Origin: Hysterium pulicare CBS 123377
Taxonomy: Eukaryota; Ascomycota; Dothideomycetes; Hysteriales; Hysteriaceae
Assembly (NCBI GenBank): GCA_000467715.1
Contig: AJFK01000476.1
Location: forward strand, 1-28,756
Length of the DNA: 28,756 bases
Direction: 5' to 3'
The translations under genes and the position numbers were made by a program. The notes beneath the pieces were generated by a model, which was not told the origin of the DNA, did not search any database, and saw nothing but the letters and a program-made list of their open reading frames with translations. Shown here one piece after another: positions 20,819 to 28,756 of this stretch; the stretch's first letter is position 1; each line of letters starts with the position of its first letter.

Positions 20819-22597
20819 TTACTTCGTTTTCGAATTATCAGCACAAGTCCAACTCCCACTCCCTCCATCCTCATGAATCGCCTTCCCAGAAGCATAAAGT
20901 CCAATAACACAGACCACGGCCCCAATCAGCACAATCACAACATTCAACGCCGTTAAGCACATCTTCTTCCAATTCCTCCCATACATTCCCTTATTCAGAA
21001 ACAGCCAGAAAACACCCGATAGACCATACGTAAACCAAGACGCGAAGAGCGAGGAAATAAGCGCTAGCAGGTCATTGAAATTAGGGATGGATTCAGCGAT
21101 AATGAAGGCGATGACCCAGAACGTGAGCGTAATGGCAAGCCAAGTGCCGACAGCGAGCCATGTACGTTGAGACATGTGTTTCGTACCACGGAAGAGGCGG
21201 ACATAGACGTATTTCGAGGCAACATGGCCATAAATCACTCCCGCGATAATAATCGTCGGTAACGCAATCCCATACGCAACTTTCATGAGCGTATGTCCTG
21301 TACTTCCCAGCGCGGGGGACGCGACATCTGTGCCTGTGTAGCGGTATACCACGATGGCTACGACTACGTACATGGTTGTGTCGACGCCTTGCAGGAGGAA
21401 GAGCGCTTTGGGGAACTCGGTCGGGTCGCGGAATTCGCTGATGAAGGAGAAGAAGGCGACGTGGCCGGCGTAGGCGAAGATTATGTTGGAGACGCTGAGG
21501 AAGGCTTTTGCGAGGGAGGTGTGGACTGTGGAGGAGAGGTGGAGGTTTGGGGAGGGGGAGACGCCGACGCCAATCATGGTGATGAAGACTGCGGAGCCGA
21601 TGGATATGAAGGCTAGGCGAATCATAATGTCAGTACGAATCCTGCAATGGTCAGTTGGATATTTGGCTTACATGCTATTGATAGGTAGGAAACTTTTTTC
21701 AGTGTTCGCGGAAGCGTGAAAAGCCAGAGCACGATCAAAGCAATGATTCCCCATACAATGGTACATGTAGCATGTCCTGTTATGGCATTGAAAGCAATCG
21801 TGAACGTCAAAATATGACTTCCCATGCTGAATATCAGGAAGATGGTTTGAGCGGCTCCACCGACTTCACGGCCGACAGGACCTAGGAGAACCTCACCTGC
21901 ATCGGCCATATTATGTACCTTCAAGATGTTAGTGTTGGCATACCAAATTTGCTAGGAATATACTGCATACATGTGGGTATGCCATCTTGAATTGACCTAT
22001 CCTATACAAAGTTAGCTCTTCACTCAGGGCTTTCCTCTGATCTGTTGAATGCTTACACATAGCCGGTATACGTAGCTAGCACACCCAATCCAATAATGAG
22101 GATAACCCCAGGAATAATGCCTACAGCTGCCAGCACCGAAGGTAGAGAGAGTATACCGAGTGATATCGTCTCCGCGATCATGACTGTCCAAACATGAGCT
22201 ATCGTTTTCTAGAATTCCAGCAAGATATCTTCTTACTCATCGAAGCTTGCCTGTACGCCCAATAGTTCAGCAAGCCGTACTACTAACATCGAGAATCAAC
22301 TGGAATTACTTACCACCACCGCATAGTCCTATATTTGACCTCATTACCCTCCTCATCACCGAATGGATCGTCTCTTGAATCATATTTACTTGGCCGTCGC
22401 CCGCTATTCGCATGTGACTGAGTCCCTTGCTTTTCAAGATCCTTCTTTTCGGATTCCCCTCTGTGCCCATTCGCACCATGTCCGTTTATTAGTGTGCTCT
22501 CGTACGAGGGTTTTGCATTCGGGTTCTCGCTGGCCGTAGTAGCTGCGGGTGTCATGCCGCGCCTGTTTGGTGGATCGGATTGTAGTGAGTCGCGCAT
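20819..22597 (-). CDS. Neutral amino acid transporter, AAAP family (MTR-like)
   Basis: Six exons on the minus strand (22597-22314, 22250-22237, 22183-22057, 22001-21971, 21918-21672, 21612-20819) join in frame to 498 residues; the introns are 52-63 nt. The 90-residue N-terminus is hydrophilic and ends in DPFGDEEGNEVKYRTMRWW. The spliced core reads WQASMIMIAETISLGILSLP, then HNMADAGEVLLGPVGREVGG and SFISIGSAVFITMIGVGVSP. These match the transmembrane amino acid transporter family (PF01490 type) close to Neurospora MTR, which takes up neutral aliphatic and aromatic amino acids at the plasma membrane by proton symport. About ten or eleven hydrophobic segments are visible (for example TIVWGIIALIVLWLFTLP, VVIVLIGAVVCVIGLYASG). 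Exon 2 is only 14 nt and exon 4 only 31 nt; both are required to keep the first membrane helices intact. Substrate range is inferred from family only. Confidence 0.88.
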
Positions 22598-23667
22598 TGT
22601 TCAAGCTGATGGATGATAGCGTGAATAGAGAAAAATAGAAAGTGAGATGGATGGAGTAAATGAATAAATCTGCCTATTCGACGCAATATGACTTTGTTGA
22701 CTCGGTACTTCCACGTTAGCTCTTTGGCCCCGTTTCAGCTTGCTAACAATTCAAACATGAACGCCTTCCCGAAGCCGTCCAAGCAAAGTTCGGTCACTGC
22801 AAGAGCAAAGGTGTAAACGATCAACAGAGAGGCAACCGAAACCCGGGGAAAGGAACATTATAAGCAAGGCCTTGTTTAAGCATGACTGTATCCCTTCTTG
22901 TACGTAATTCAAGTCCACTGGCGTCATTGTTCACGAGGCTCACCGGCTGTGTTCCGGATCTGTGTGGTTGATTTGCGGCGCGAAAAGGATCAGCAACCAC
23001 AGACGTCAATCCGTCGATCGCCTTTTGTGGGGTTGCATTGTTGCTTGGTTGGAAAGGCACACGTGCCGCATGCTTGCATGTTGGTGCGACGTAAGGGAAT
23101 TATGAAGGTATGCAAACCTGAATGTTCTACCCGAGAGCTAAGAAATGGCCTTGAAATTAATCTTTCTCGATGGTAGGTGCTCTGATTCTGTGTTGGTAAA
23201 CACCATGAGGATGTTGGCAGGCAACGATGCTCAGACGGAAGTGGCTGGCATCTAAACCTTTCTTGGCAAAGGCTTAATAATGTGACACTAGGAGGACCAT
23301 CCATATTCCAGGATGTTCCTCTTCTAAACTCTGCAGAAGGTTGCAATTTTTCCGGGTACTTGGGAACACCGACAAGTTACAACATAACTAGGGATCTCGG
23401 AAGGATGACCAGGTGCTGTTGTGCAGCTTAGAACAATATGAACAATGTCGATGCGCATTCCAAAAGTATTGCTACCCTGGTAGAAAGGGAGGCCCCACGA
23501 AAAGAAAGGAACGCCTCTTTTTGACCTCGCTTCAATAGTCAAGATCAACAATTTCACATACTGCATCTCATTCTCCCTCAAGCAGTAGCGCTTCTTCAGT
23601 CCAGGACTTCCGCAGGTAGCCTCGATGCTTTCTTCTCTTAAATAATTTAATCTTGTCAATCTAAGAA
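22598..23667. other. Gene-poor intergenic region of 1070 bases
   Basis: This is the upstream region of the amino acid transporter (its promoter is presumably 22598-22900; it includes TTGACTCGG near 22693) and the 3' flank of the NLR gene. A minus-strand frame at 22821-23060 has a hydrophilic product without a known motif. Frames at 22990-23346 and 23324-23659 are Cys/Pro-rich and do not look coding. I saw no RNA gene, and no repeat related to the other dispersed copies. Confidence 0.4.
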
Positions 23668-26600
23668 TTACTCCTCAAGCAATAGCTCTGCTTCCTCTTC
23701 CTCTTCCCTAAGTTGCTCGGATAGCCTGTCCTTGAGCATTTCTAATATTGCTTCACATCCCTGGTCTTCCGCACATTGTATGTCCATTGCGCTGACTTTA
23801 GCATTCCGCCAAACAAGCAGCTCTACCATCTTTTCATCCTGATTTGCGACCGCCGTTGGGAGTAGAGTATGATAAGCCTGACCGCTTAAACCGCCCTCTT
23901 CCAGTACTCCCAACATGCGATCACGAGCGTGCCGTGAACCATCTTTAGAGTTATTCCATTCCAACTCTGCACCTCTTTTTAGAAGCATGTCGATCACTAT
24001 AAGTATCACAAATCTAAGCGCTTCGGATAGCGCTGTTCGGCCATTCGAAATCCTGGCATTGACATCAACACCGCCCTCTTTAATCAACAGCTCCACAACC
24101 TCCTTTTCTCCCCTGCCAGCTGCCTCCACTAGAGCTGCCGGTTCCACTTCTGTGCCTCGTTCTATAAGCAGCCTCACCGCATCTGTCCGTCCATTTGCTG
24201 CTGCTTGCACTAATCCTTGCTTTAAGCCCTCGCGTTTGAGATTGATGGGGACGCTTTCCTGCTTAAGCAGCTCTTCTAAAACATCATTTTTGCCTTCCGA
24301 TGCCGCTCGAATCAAAGCAAACAGGATCTGTACCATCTCTTTCTTTCCATTTTGTGCTACATACAACAGGGTAGTAACCTTACCCCCTTCTCCTTGTGAT
24401 ATGTTAGAGTTCTCTGGCTCGGGCCCTCTTACTCCCTCATGAGGGTCATTGATGCTAACACAATTACGTTCAAGTAGTAATTTCACCACCTCCAAATGCC
24501 CTCCTCTTGCGGCATATGACAGCGCTGTTCCATCGTAATCGTCCTTCGAAGTGATATCAACATTGTCTTTTTCAAGTAGTAGTTTCACTACCTCCAAATG
24601 CCCTGCTCTTACGGCACATGATAGCGCTGTTCCATTGTAATCGTCCTTCAAATTGATATCAAGATCGTTTCGACTAAGTAGCAACCTTACCACTTCCTCG
24701 TGGCCAGCCTCTGCTGCCCAATGAAGCAGTGTCCATCTATCCCAACATGACTTGATATCAACATCGTTTCGGCTAAGTAGCAATCTTGCTACTGCCTCGT
24801 GGTTATACTGTGCTGCCTTACAAAGCGGTGTCATTTCCTGTACGCCGCCCACTAGGTTGATATCAATATCGTTTCGACTAAGTAGCAACCTAACCACCGC
24901 CTCATGGCCTCCCTCTACTGCATTACAAAGCGGCGTCATTCCCTTTCTTGTCCTCAAGTTGATATCAATATCGTTTCGACTAAGTAGCAACCTCACCACT
25001 TCCTCATGGCCATAATATGCTGCCCAACTAAGCGCTGCCTTTTCCAGTAGGCCGTCCACTAGGTTGATATCAAGATCGTTTCGCTCAATTAACAATCTTA
25101 CCACTGCCTCATGGCCACGGATTGCTGCAAATATCAGCGGTGTGGTACCATACATGTCCCTGCTATTGATGTCTACACCTCTAGCGATTAACAATTTGAC
25201 CATCTCTTCTTGACCATTCATCGCCGCCCACATCAACGGCGTTTGGCCCCTCCCAGCTTTTGCGTCAGCAGAGCCTGCCAACTCTCCGTGTGGACTATCT
25301 AGTATCTTTTTCGAGAGGTAAGCAAGACCAAAATGCGCAGTTATATGAAGACCTGTTATATAAGTATGGCCATGCATTTTATGTTCGGGAATCCACGCGA
25401 GAGCCACAGCGATACAGGATATTGCTCCACGATCTTGAAGCACGACCAAAGCTATATCCGTCACACTGTCTTGGACTGTATATACGTGCTGGCCCCAATA
25501 CCAAGCAGAGTATTCTAAGAACATATTTTGTTCAACCTTCCGGTAGTATTCTTTTCGCTCGTATTCTTCTCGGTCGTATTCCTCTTGTTTGTATGCATTT
25601 GGCTTAGACGTATAATCAAACCGTCTAATAGCGTCGAACAGAAGGTAGGTGCCGCACGTCGATGCAATGTCTTGCTGAGCATAAGGATTCCAACTGTGCA
25701 GAATCGATTCGAAATATTCCTGCGTCGTATAGTGGACAAGACGGAAGATGTGGCTTTCTTCATCAATAATCACAAGGCCAGAGCAAACGGAAATAATGTC
25801 TTCGACCTTGGGGATGTTGTCCCTATTCAGTTCATGATCACCTTCGTTCACTGCTAGTGCATGACATAGTTCCTCCGTAGTGAGCGGTCGTTTGGCGCAG
25901 ATTATCCAAGAAAGAACACGCTTTGCAAGAGCACTGTCCTCCGGAAGTTGGCTTTCAAGTCTATTGATAGCATGTTCATACGCCTTGTCGAGTGCTTTTG
26001 AACCGCCCATCAGCGCGTTGAGTGTAGCTTGTATTTTGGCCTTGCTCCTTTTGTCAAGAAGCGAGTCAATATGCAGGCGAGCAAGAAGAAACCTGCGTAA
26101 TTCGTTAGCTATCAGCACTTGCCATAGAAATATACATCAACGCCAGCGCGAGGCACAAATTTCTGCGCTATATAGTATCGTGATAGAAATAACAATACTA
26201 ACATGCCATCCACAGCGTCAGCAATTTTGTCTCGGACTATGCGCTGGAGGTCGTCATCGCATTTGACGCATTCGGGAAGCCGTTCAACTTGACCCATTAC
26301 AAAACGCTTCACATCATCTTCGCTTGCTCGAACCTCCAGAACCGGTGTTCCTTGGAATTTGTTTTCGATGTCAGAAATGGGACGGGAAGTAACCATGATA
26401 TTCAGATCAGCTATAGCCTGTAGTCCCCAGAGCTTGGAGAGAAGCTGTTGGCGAGTCCCATCCGTATTCAGACACTCATCTAGAGCATCGATCACAACAT
26501 ACACCTTCGAGTATTTTGTAAGCACACCTTGGAGAGTGGAGTAGATTTCTTCAAGTGAAGGTTGTGTTCCCTTGCTCGAGTGACTATTGTATAGAAGCAA

Positions 26601-27828
26601 AAGGGAGTCCATTGTTGCTGGTTGAGCCTGGGCGAGTTGCTTGATGATCGCGGAAAGAAGACTGGTAGTGTTTTGCTGCGATTGTGCTTTGTAGTTGCAG
26701 TATGTGTACGCAACGCCAATGGTAGGATCCTGTATCTTAGACAGGTGATCAATTGCGATTGCCGCAATCATTGTTTTGCCGGCTCCTGGAACGCCAGGGC
26801 AAAAGAGTGTCCGCTTCGACTCTCGGATCCACGTTCCAAACTCCGGAGCGTCAAGAAACCATAGGCCTGTCCCCTCTTGTCTACGAGCGATGATATCGGA
26901 CTGCTGGGATGGAAAGTCTGTGGAAGATATCCAGTCCAAAATCTTTGTACGGCGCTGACGCTCTTGCTCTTGCTGAACGGCATCGACGCTGGTCTTCAAA
27001 CTCGGTATGCCGCTTGTATAATTCCTGATAACTTCATTATCACGCCTTTGATCGCTTTGACTTTGCTGAATAGCATCTACACCAGCTTTCACGCTGGGTA
27101 TTAAGACCACTTGGTCCTTAATCACCTCATTGCTGTCGTAGATGGAATGGACAGTGCTTTTGATCTTCTGGGACAGTTTACTGTGTTGGTCAGCACCTCC
27201 GCTTAGTACTGATGGGCATATGGGGTGTCATAATTCATCGTTTTCGAAGTGTGAGTCTGCGCCTACTACCTTCTTTACTACCTGCCTACAAAGCCGATTT
27301 GGACATTGTACAAGGCTTAAAAGCAAGAGGTACCTTCTAGACTTGTATAGCGAAGGGGGTTCACCATACGACCAATAAAGACACCCGCAGCCAGCCGTGG
27401 GGAGGGGAGACTGACAAGTGGTCCATTTCCAAAGCTATCTGTATTACTGACTTGAGACGCTCTATTCGCAACAAGATGTCTGCGACTTCTTCTTTCGTGA
27501 ACTTCCACAAAAGGGTTGCGCGCATATTCTTAATCCCTCCTCCCTTAGATAACTTATTGAGGAGCTCCTCCAGAGCGTGTCGATATTGTACCAGAGGGCC
27601 ATTGACACCATCAAGAGCTCGAATTGTTGTGAACCATTCTTCGTTCGTATTTTCTGATTCGAGGCGATATCTCAGATTGACAAGGAGGTTGTACATGTTT
27701 GACGCCTCTATTGCTATCCGGGCTCGTTCTTTTGGGGCACCTTTCACATCAACTAGATACTCGACGGCTTTACTCGTGAGCTGAATAATAGCGATGATGC
27801 TGGCCGTAACACTGAGCGGATCCGCCAT
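23668..27828 (-). CDS. NLR-like STAND protein: HeLo-like N-terminal domain, NACHT, ankyrin repeats
   Basis: Three exons on the minus strand (27828-27416, 27180-26203, 26092-23668) join in frame to 1271 residues. Exon 1 starts MADPLSVTASIIAIIQLTSK, the signature of the fungal HeLo-like N-terminal domain (PF17111 type); the first splice restores EMDHFKLSQKIK. Residues about 165-217 are a duplicated helical linker. NACHT follows: Walker A GVPGAGKT (267-274), Walker B VYVVIDALDEC (364-374), and a sensor-like NIMVTSRP. After the second splice (DGMFLLARLHIDSL) comes a winged-helix-like region (AKRPLTTEELCHALAV, FRLVHYTTQEYFES). A Glu/Tyr/Arg-rich insert (about 632-650) precedes ankyrin repeats from residue 744 to near the acidic C-terminus. 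Fungal NLRs of this build act in non-self recognition and heterokaryon incompatibility, with HeLo-type domains linked to membrane-directed cell death; that role is inferred. No frameshift interrupts the model. Introns of 235 and 110 nt are long for this window. Confidence 0.85.
24466..25150 (-). repeat. Near-identical ankyrin-coding units in the NLR gene
   Basis: Units of roughly 96-105 nt repeat in frame. On the plus strand the string TTGATATCAA(G/C/T)ATCGTTTCG recurs near 24653, 24752, 24857, 24958 and 25061, usually followed by (A/G)CTAAGTAGCAA. A second sub-family (AAATGCCCTCCTCTTGCGGC / AAATGCCCTGCTCTTACGGC) is paired near 24495 and 24596. In protein these give HEAVVRLLLSRNDIDINL-type and HLEVVKLLLE-type ankyrin units. 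Nucleotide identity between neighbours is much higher than ankyrin function alone requires. Confidence 0.85.
25546..25590 (-). repeat. Three 15-nt tandem units in the NLR gene
   Basis: On the plus strand GTATTCTTTTCGCTC, GTATTCTTCTCGGTC and GTATTCCTCTTGTTT follow each other without gaps. On the coding strand they give the five-residue units QEEYD, REEYE and RKEYY-like sequence between the winged-helix region and the ankyrin array. The length is a multiple of three, so changes in copy number would keep the frame. Confidence 0.75.
26943..27101 (-). repeat. Duplicated helical linker segment in the NLR gene
   Basis: Two related 22-residue segments, IPSVKAGVDAIQQSQSDQRR (continuing DN) and IPSLKTSVDAVQQEQERQRR (continuing TK), start 31 residues apart between the HeLo-like and NACHT domains. 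The second leads directly into the conserved KILDWIS that precedes NACHT. This is probably an amphipathic coiled-coil linker expanded by duplication. Confidence 0.65.
27224..27352 (+). repeat. Dispersed repeat, copy B, inside intron 1 of the NLR gene
   Basis: This aligns with copy A at 6360-6535: CATAA(T/C)TC(A/G)TCGTTT near the left end, GTGAGTCTGCGCCTA exact in the middle, then CTTTAC, GCCTACA, AAGGC, AAAGCAAG, and CTAGACTTGT at the right end. It lies wholly within the 235-nt intron 27181-27415. Without it that intron would be about 105 nt. Confidence 0.6.
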
Positions 27829-27921
27829 CGTGAAATGTTAAAGGTAGAATATTAAGTTCAGAACAAAAGTCTCGGAGGTAGCGAACAAGACGGGGAAGCT
27901 GAAGCTGAAGCTATGCTTGCT

Positions 27922-27944
27922 GCGCCCCCACCATGTGGGTGCGC
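27922..27944. promoter_or_regulatory. Imperfect palindrome upstream of the NLR gene
   Basis: GCGCCCCCAC and GTGGGTGCGC form 10-base arms with one mismatch around a three-base centre. It lies about 95-115 bases upstream of the NLR start codon. It could bind a dimeric or zinc-finger regulator; the factor is unknown. Confidence 0.4.
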
Positions 27945-27964
27945 CACAATGCAGGAGACAATGC

Positions 27965-27985
27965 ACGATTGGTCCATGATTGGTC
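27965..27985 (-). promoter_or_regulatory. Tandem CCAAT boxes upstream of the NLR gene
   Basis: On the coding (minus) strand GACCAATCATGGACCAATCG has two CCAAT pentamers 11 bases apart, about 140-155 bases before the start codon. CCAAT is the target of the Hap/CBC complex in filamentous fungi. Activity is inferred from position and sequence. Confidence 0.45.
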
Positions 27986-28221
27986 AACACAATCACTTCC
28001 TTGATGTTTACCGACATTTCCAGTCTGCTGGGCGCCTCTTACGTCGCTTGGTCCATCTTCTGGGTGTGCGTACCTAGGTATTCATTGTGTGTCAACCTAA
28101 ACCTTTTCTGAACAATACGTGCGCAGGCTTCGTACGCCTAAACTCCTTCCGGATTTGCTTGATGAGGGAATCTGGCTTTTATAGGCTTCGTTGAACCTAA
28201 TTAATCCAGGTAGACCTCTCT

Positions 28222-28241
28222 TAGCTCTGGTGATAGAGCTA
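28222..28241. repeat. Short perfect inverted repeat
   Basis: TAGCTCT, a six-base loop (GGTGAT) and AGAGCTA form a seven-base-pair hairpin. A further TAGAGCTATA lies just downstream at about 28251. On the minus strand a B-box-like GGTTCAACGAA occurs at 28197-28187, so a decayed tRNA-like or SINE-like sequence is possible, but no tRNA can be folded. Confidence 0.35.
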
Positions 28242-28289
28242 GACACACATTAGAGCTATAGGTTACCACTTTCACAGTTCTCTAGTTTG

Positions 28290-28333
28290 AAGCCGCGAGA
28301 CTTATAGAAGATCATATCTTTTTGGACTTGTAT
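28290..28333 (+). repeat. Possible partial copy C of the dispersed repeat (right end)
   Basis: AGCCGCGAGACTTATAGAAG followed by ATCATATCTTTTTGGACTTGTATG resembles AGCCAGCTTATAGAAGAGGA then TCTACCTAGACTTGTGCGG at 6491-6529. The match covers only about 40 bases with gaps and could be chance. Confidence 0.3.
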
Positions 28334-28756
28334 GTTCTGAATGAGCCATGCACTTAGTGTTAAAAATTGAACATTCGAAAAAATTGGAATTGAGTAGGTG
28401 TGAGCTGTGCTGAAACATGCATGATATGACTAATTCCATATCGAATTCCATGCATCCGTGGAAGTAACAATTGCAGAGAGATGATGGTGTGGACGTGGAG
28501 ATAAGTACCTCGGCGAAGGAGGCAAGTTTTACCGAACCCCCTAGCATACTTCGGGCCTAGTATCTTGAGACCTTTACACCACCTCTTTGCATCCGACCGA
28601 ACGCCGAGCCGTAGCGCTGCTGATCGTGAGATTTTGTGCACGGTGAATCTTACAGTCTTTGCTGTGTATTCAGAGAACTTTATTCGCTAATCTTGCAATA
28701 ATTAATACTTAGTACAGTAATCTTCGACCGGTTGATCGACACCGTATTGCGCTCGG

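Larger units (their letters stand above)
27829..28756. other. NLR promoter region and gene-poor right edge
   Basis: The first 200 bases are the upstream region of the NLR gene (see the separate regulatory entries). The rest is A+T-richer. A minus-strand frame at 28360-28641 begins with a basic stretch (MHKISRSAALRLGVRSDAKR) that has no family I recognise and then turns into low-quality sequence; it could be the relic of a gene. A short segment (about 28290-28333) resembles the right end of the dispersed repeat. Confidence 0.4.

Noticed and set aside
23915-24442. Plus-strand open frame of 175 codons opposite the NLR ankyrin region
   Set aside because: Antisense Ser/Thr-rich shadow of the ankyrin repeats; no recognisable family.
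28360-28641. Minus-strand frame with a basic N-terminus as a real gene
   Set aside because: Only the first 45 residues look plausible; the rest is low-quality and no downstream exon or homologous family could be recognised.

Overview
The window is nuclear DNA of a filamentous ascomycete (Pezizomycotina; a leotiomycete such as Helotiales is my best guess, from general gene style only). The grounds are: protein-coding genes on both strands at high density; introns mostly 50-70 nt with GTAAGT/GTATGT-like donors and CTGAC/CTAAC-like branch sites; N-termini that look like mitochondrial targeting sequences; and families restricted to, or typical of, filamentous fungi (HeLo-like/NACHT/ankyrin NLR, DUF7730-type F-box-like protein, MTR-type amino acid transporter). 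I found no tRNA, rRNA, CRISPR array or intact transposon.

Layout. Bases 340-6068 hold three genes for mitochondrial or probably mitochondrial proteins: a long MTF1-like mitochondrial transcription factor (+), mitochondrial ribosomal protein bL31m (-), and, divergent from it, an 882-residue flavin-reductase-like protein with a large uncharacterised helical C-terminal part (+). After a spacer carrying one copy of a dispersed repeat comes a divergent pair of general transcription genes, MED11 (-) and TAF5 (+). TAF5 has an 867-nt first intron that appears to contain a second, alternative first exon. Bases 11245-16329 hold an FBXO9/Hrt3/Pof7-type F-box protein (-), divergent from an MTM1/SLC25A39-type mitochondrial carrier (+), followed by a single-exon homocysteine S-methyltransferase (+). 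Bases 16847-18753 are the chaperonin subunit CCT7 (-, five exons). Then come a DUF7730-type F-box-like protein (+) and a six-exon neutral amino acid transporter (-), the latter including a 14-nt micro-exon.

The right third (22598 to the end) is the accessory part. It is gene-poor and dominated by a 1271-residue NLR-like STAND protein on the minus strand: HeLo-like N-terminal domain, duplicated helical linker, NACHT with intact Walker A and B, and an ankyrin array whose units are almost identical at the DNA level. Its long first intron carries a second copy of the dispersed repeat seen near 6.4 kb. This NLR, probably a non-self recognition or regulated cell-death receptor, is the most likely lineage-specific, fast-evolving system here.

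The housekeeping genes do not form one pathway. Two themes stand out: mitochondrial gene expression and transport (MTF1, bL31m, flavin-reductase protein, MTM1), and RNA polymerase II initiation (MED11 and TAF5 facing away from one 400-bp promoter). Exon boundaries were worked out by hand from splice consensus, reading-frame continuity and my knowledge of family conservation; no transcript data or database search was available.
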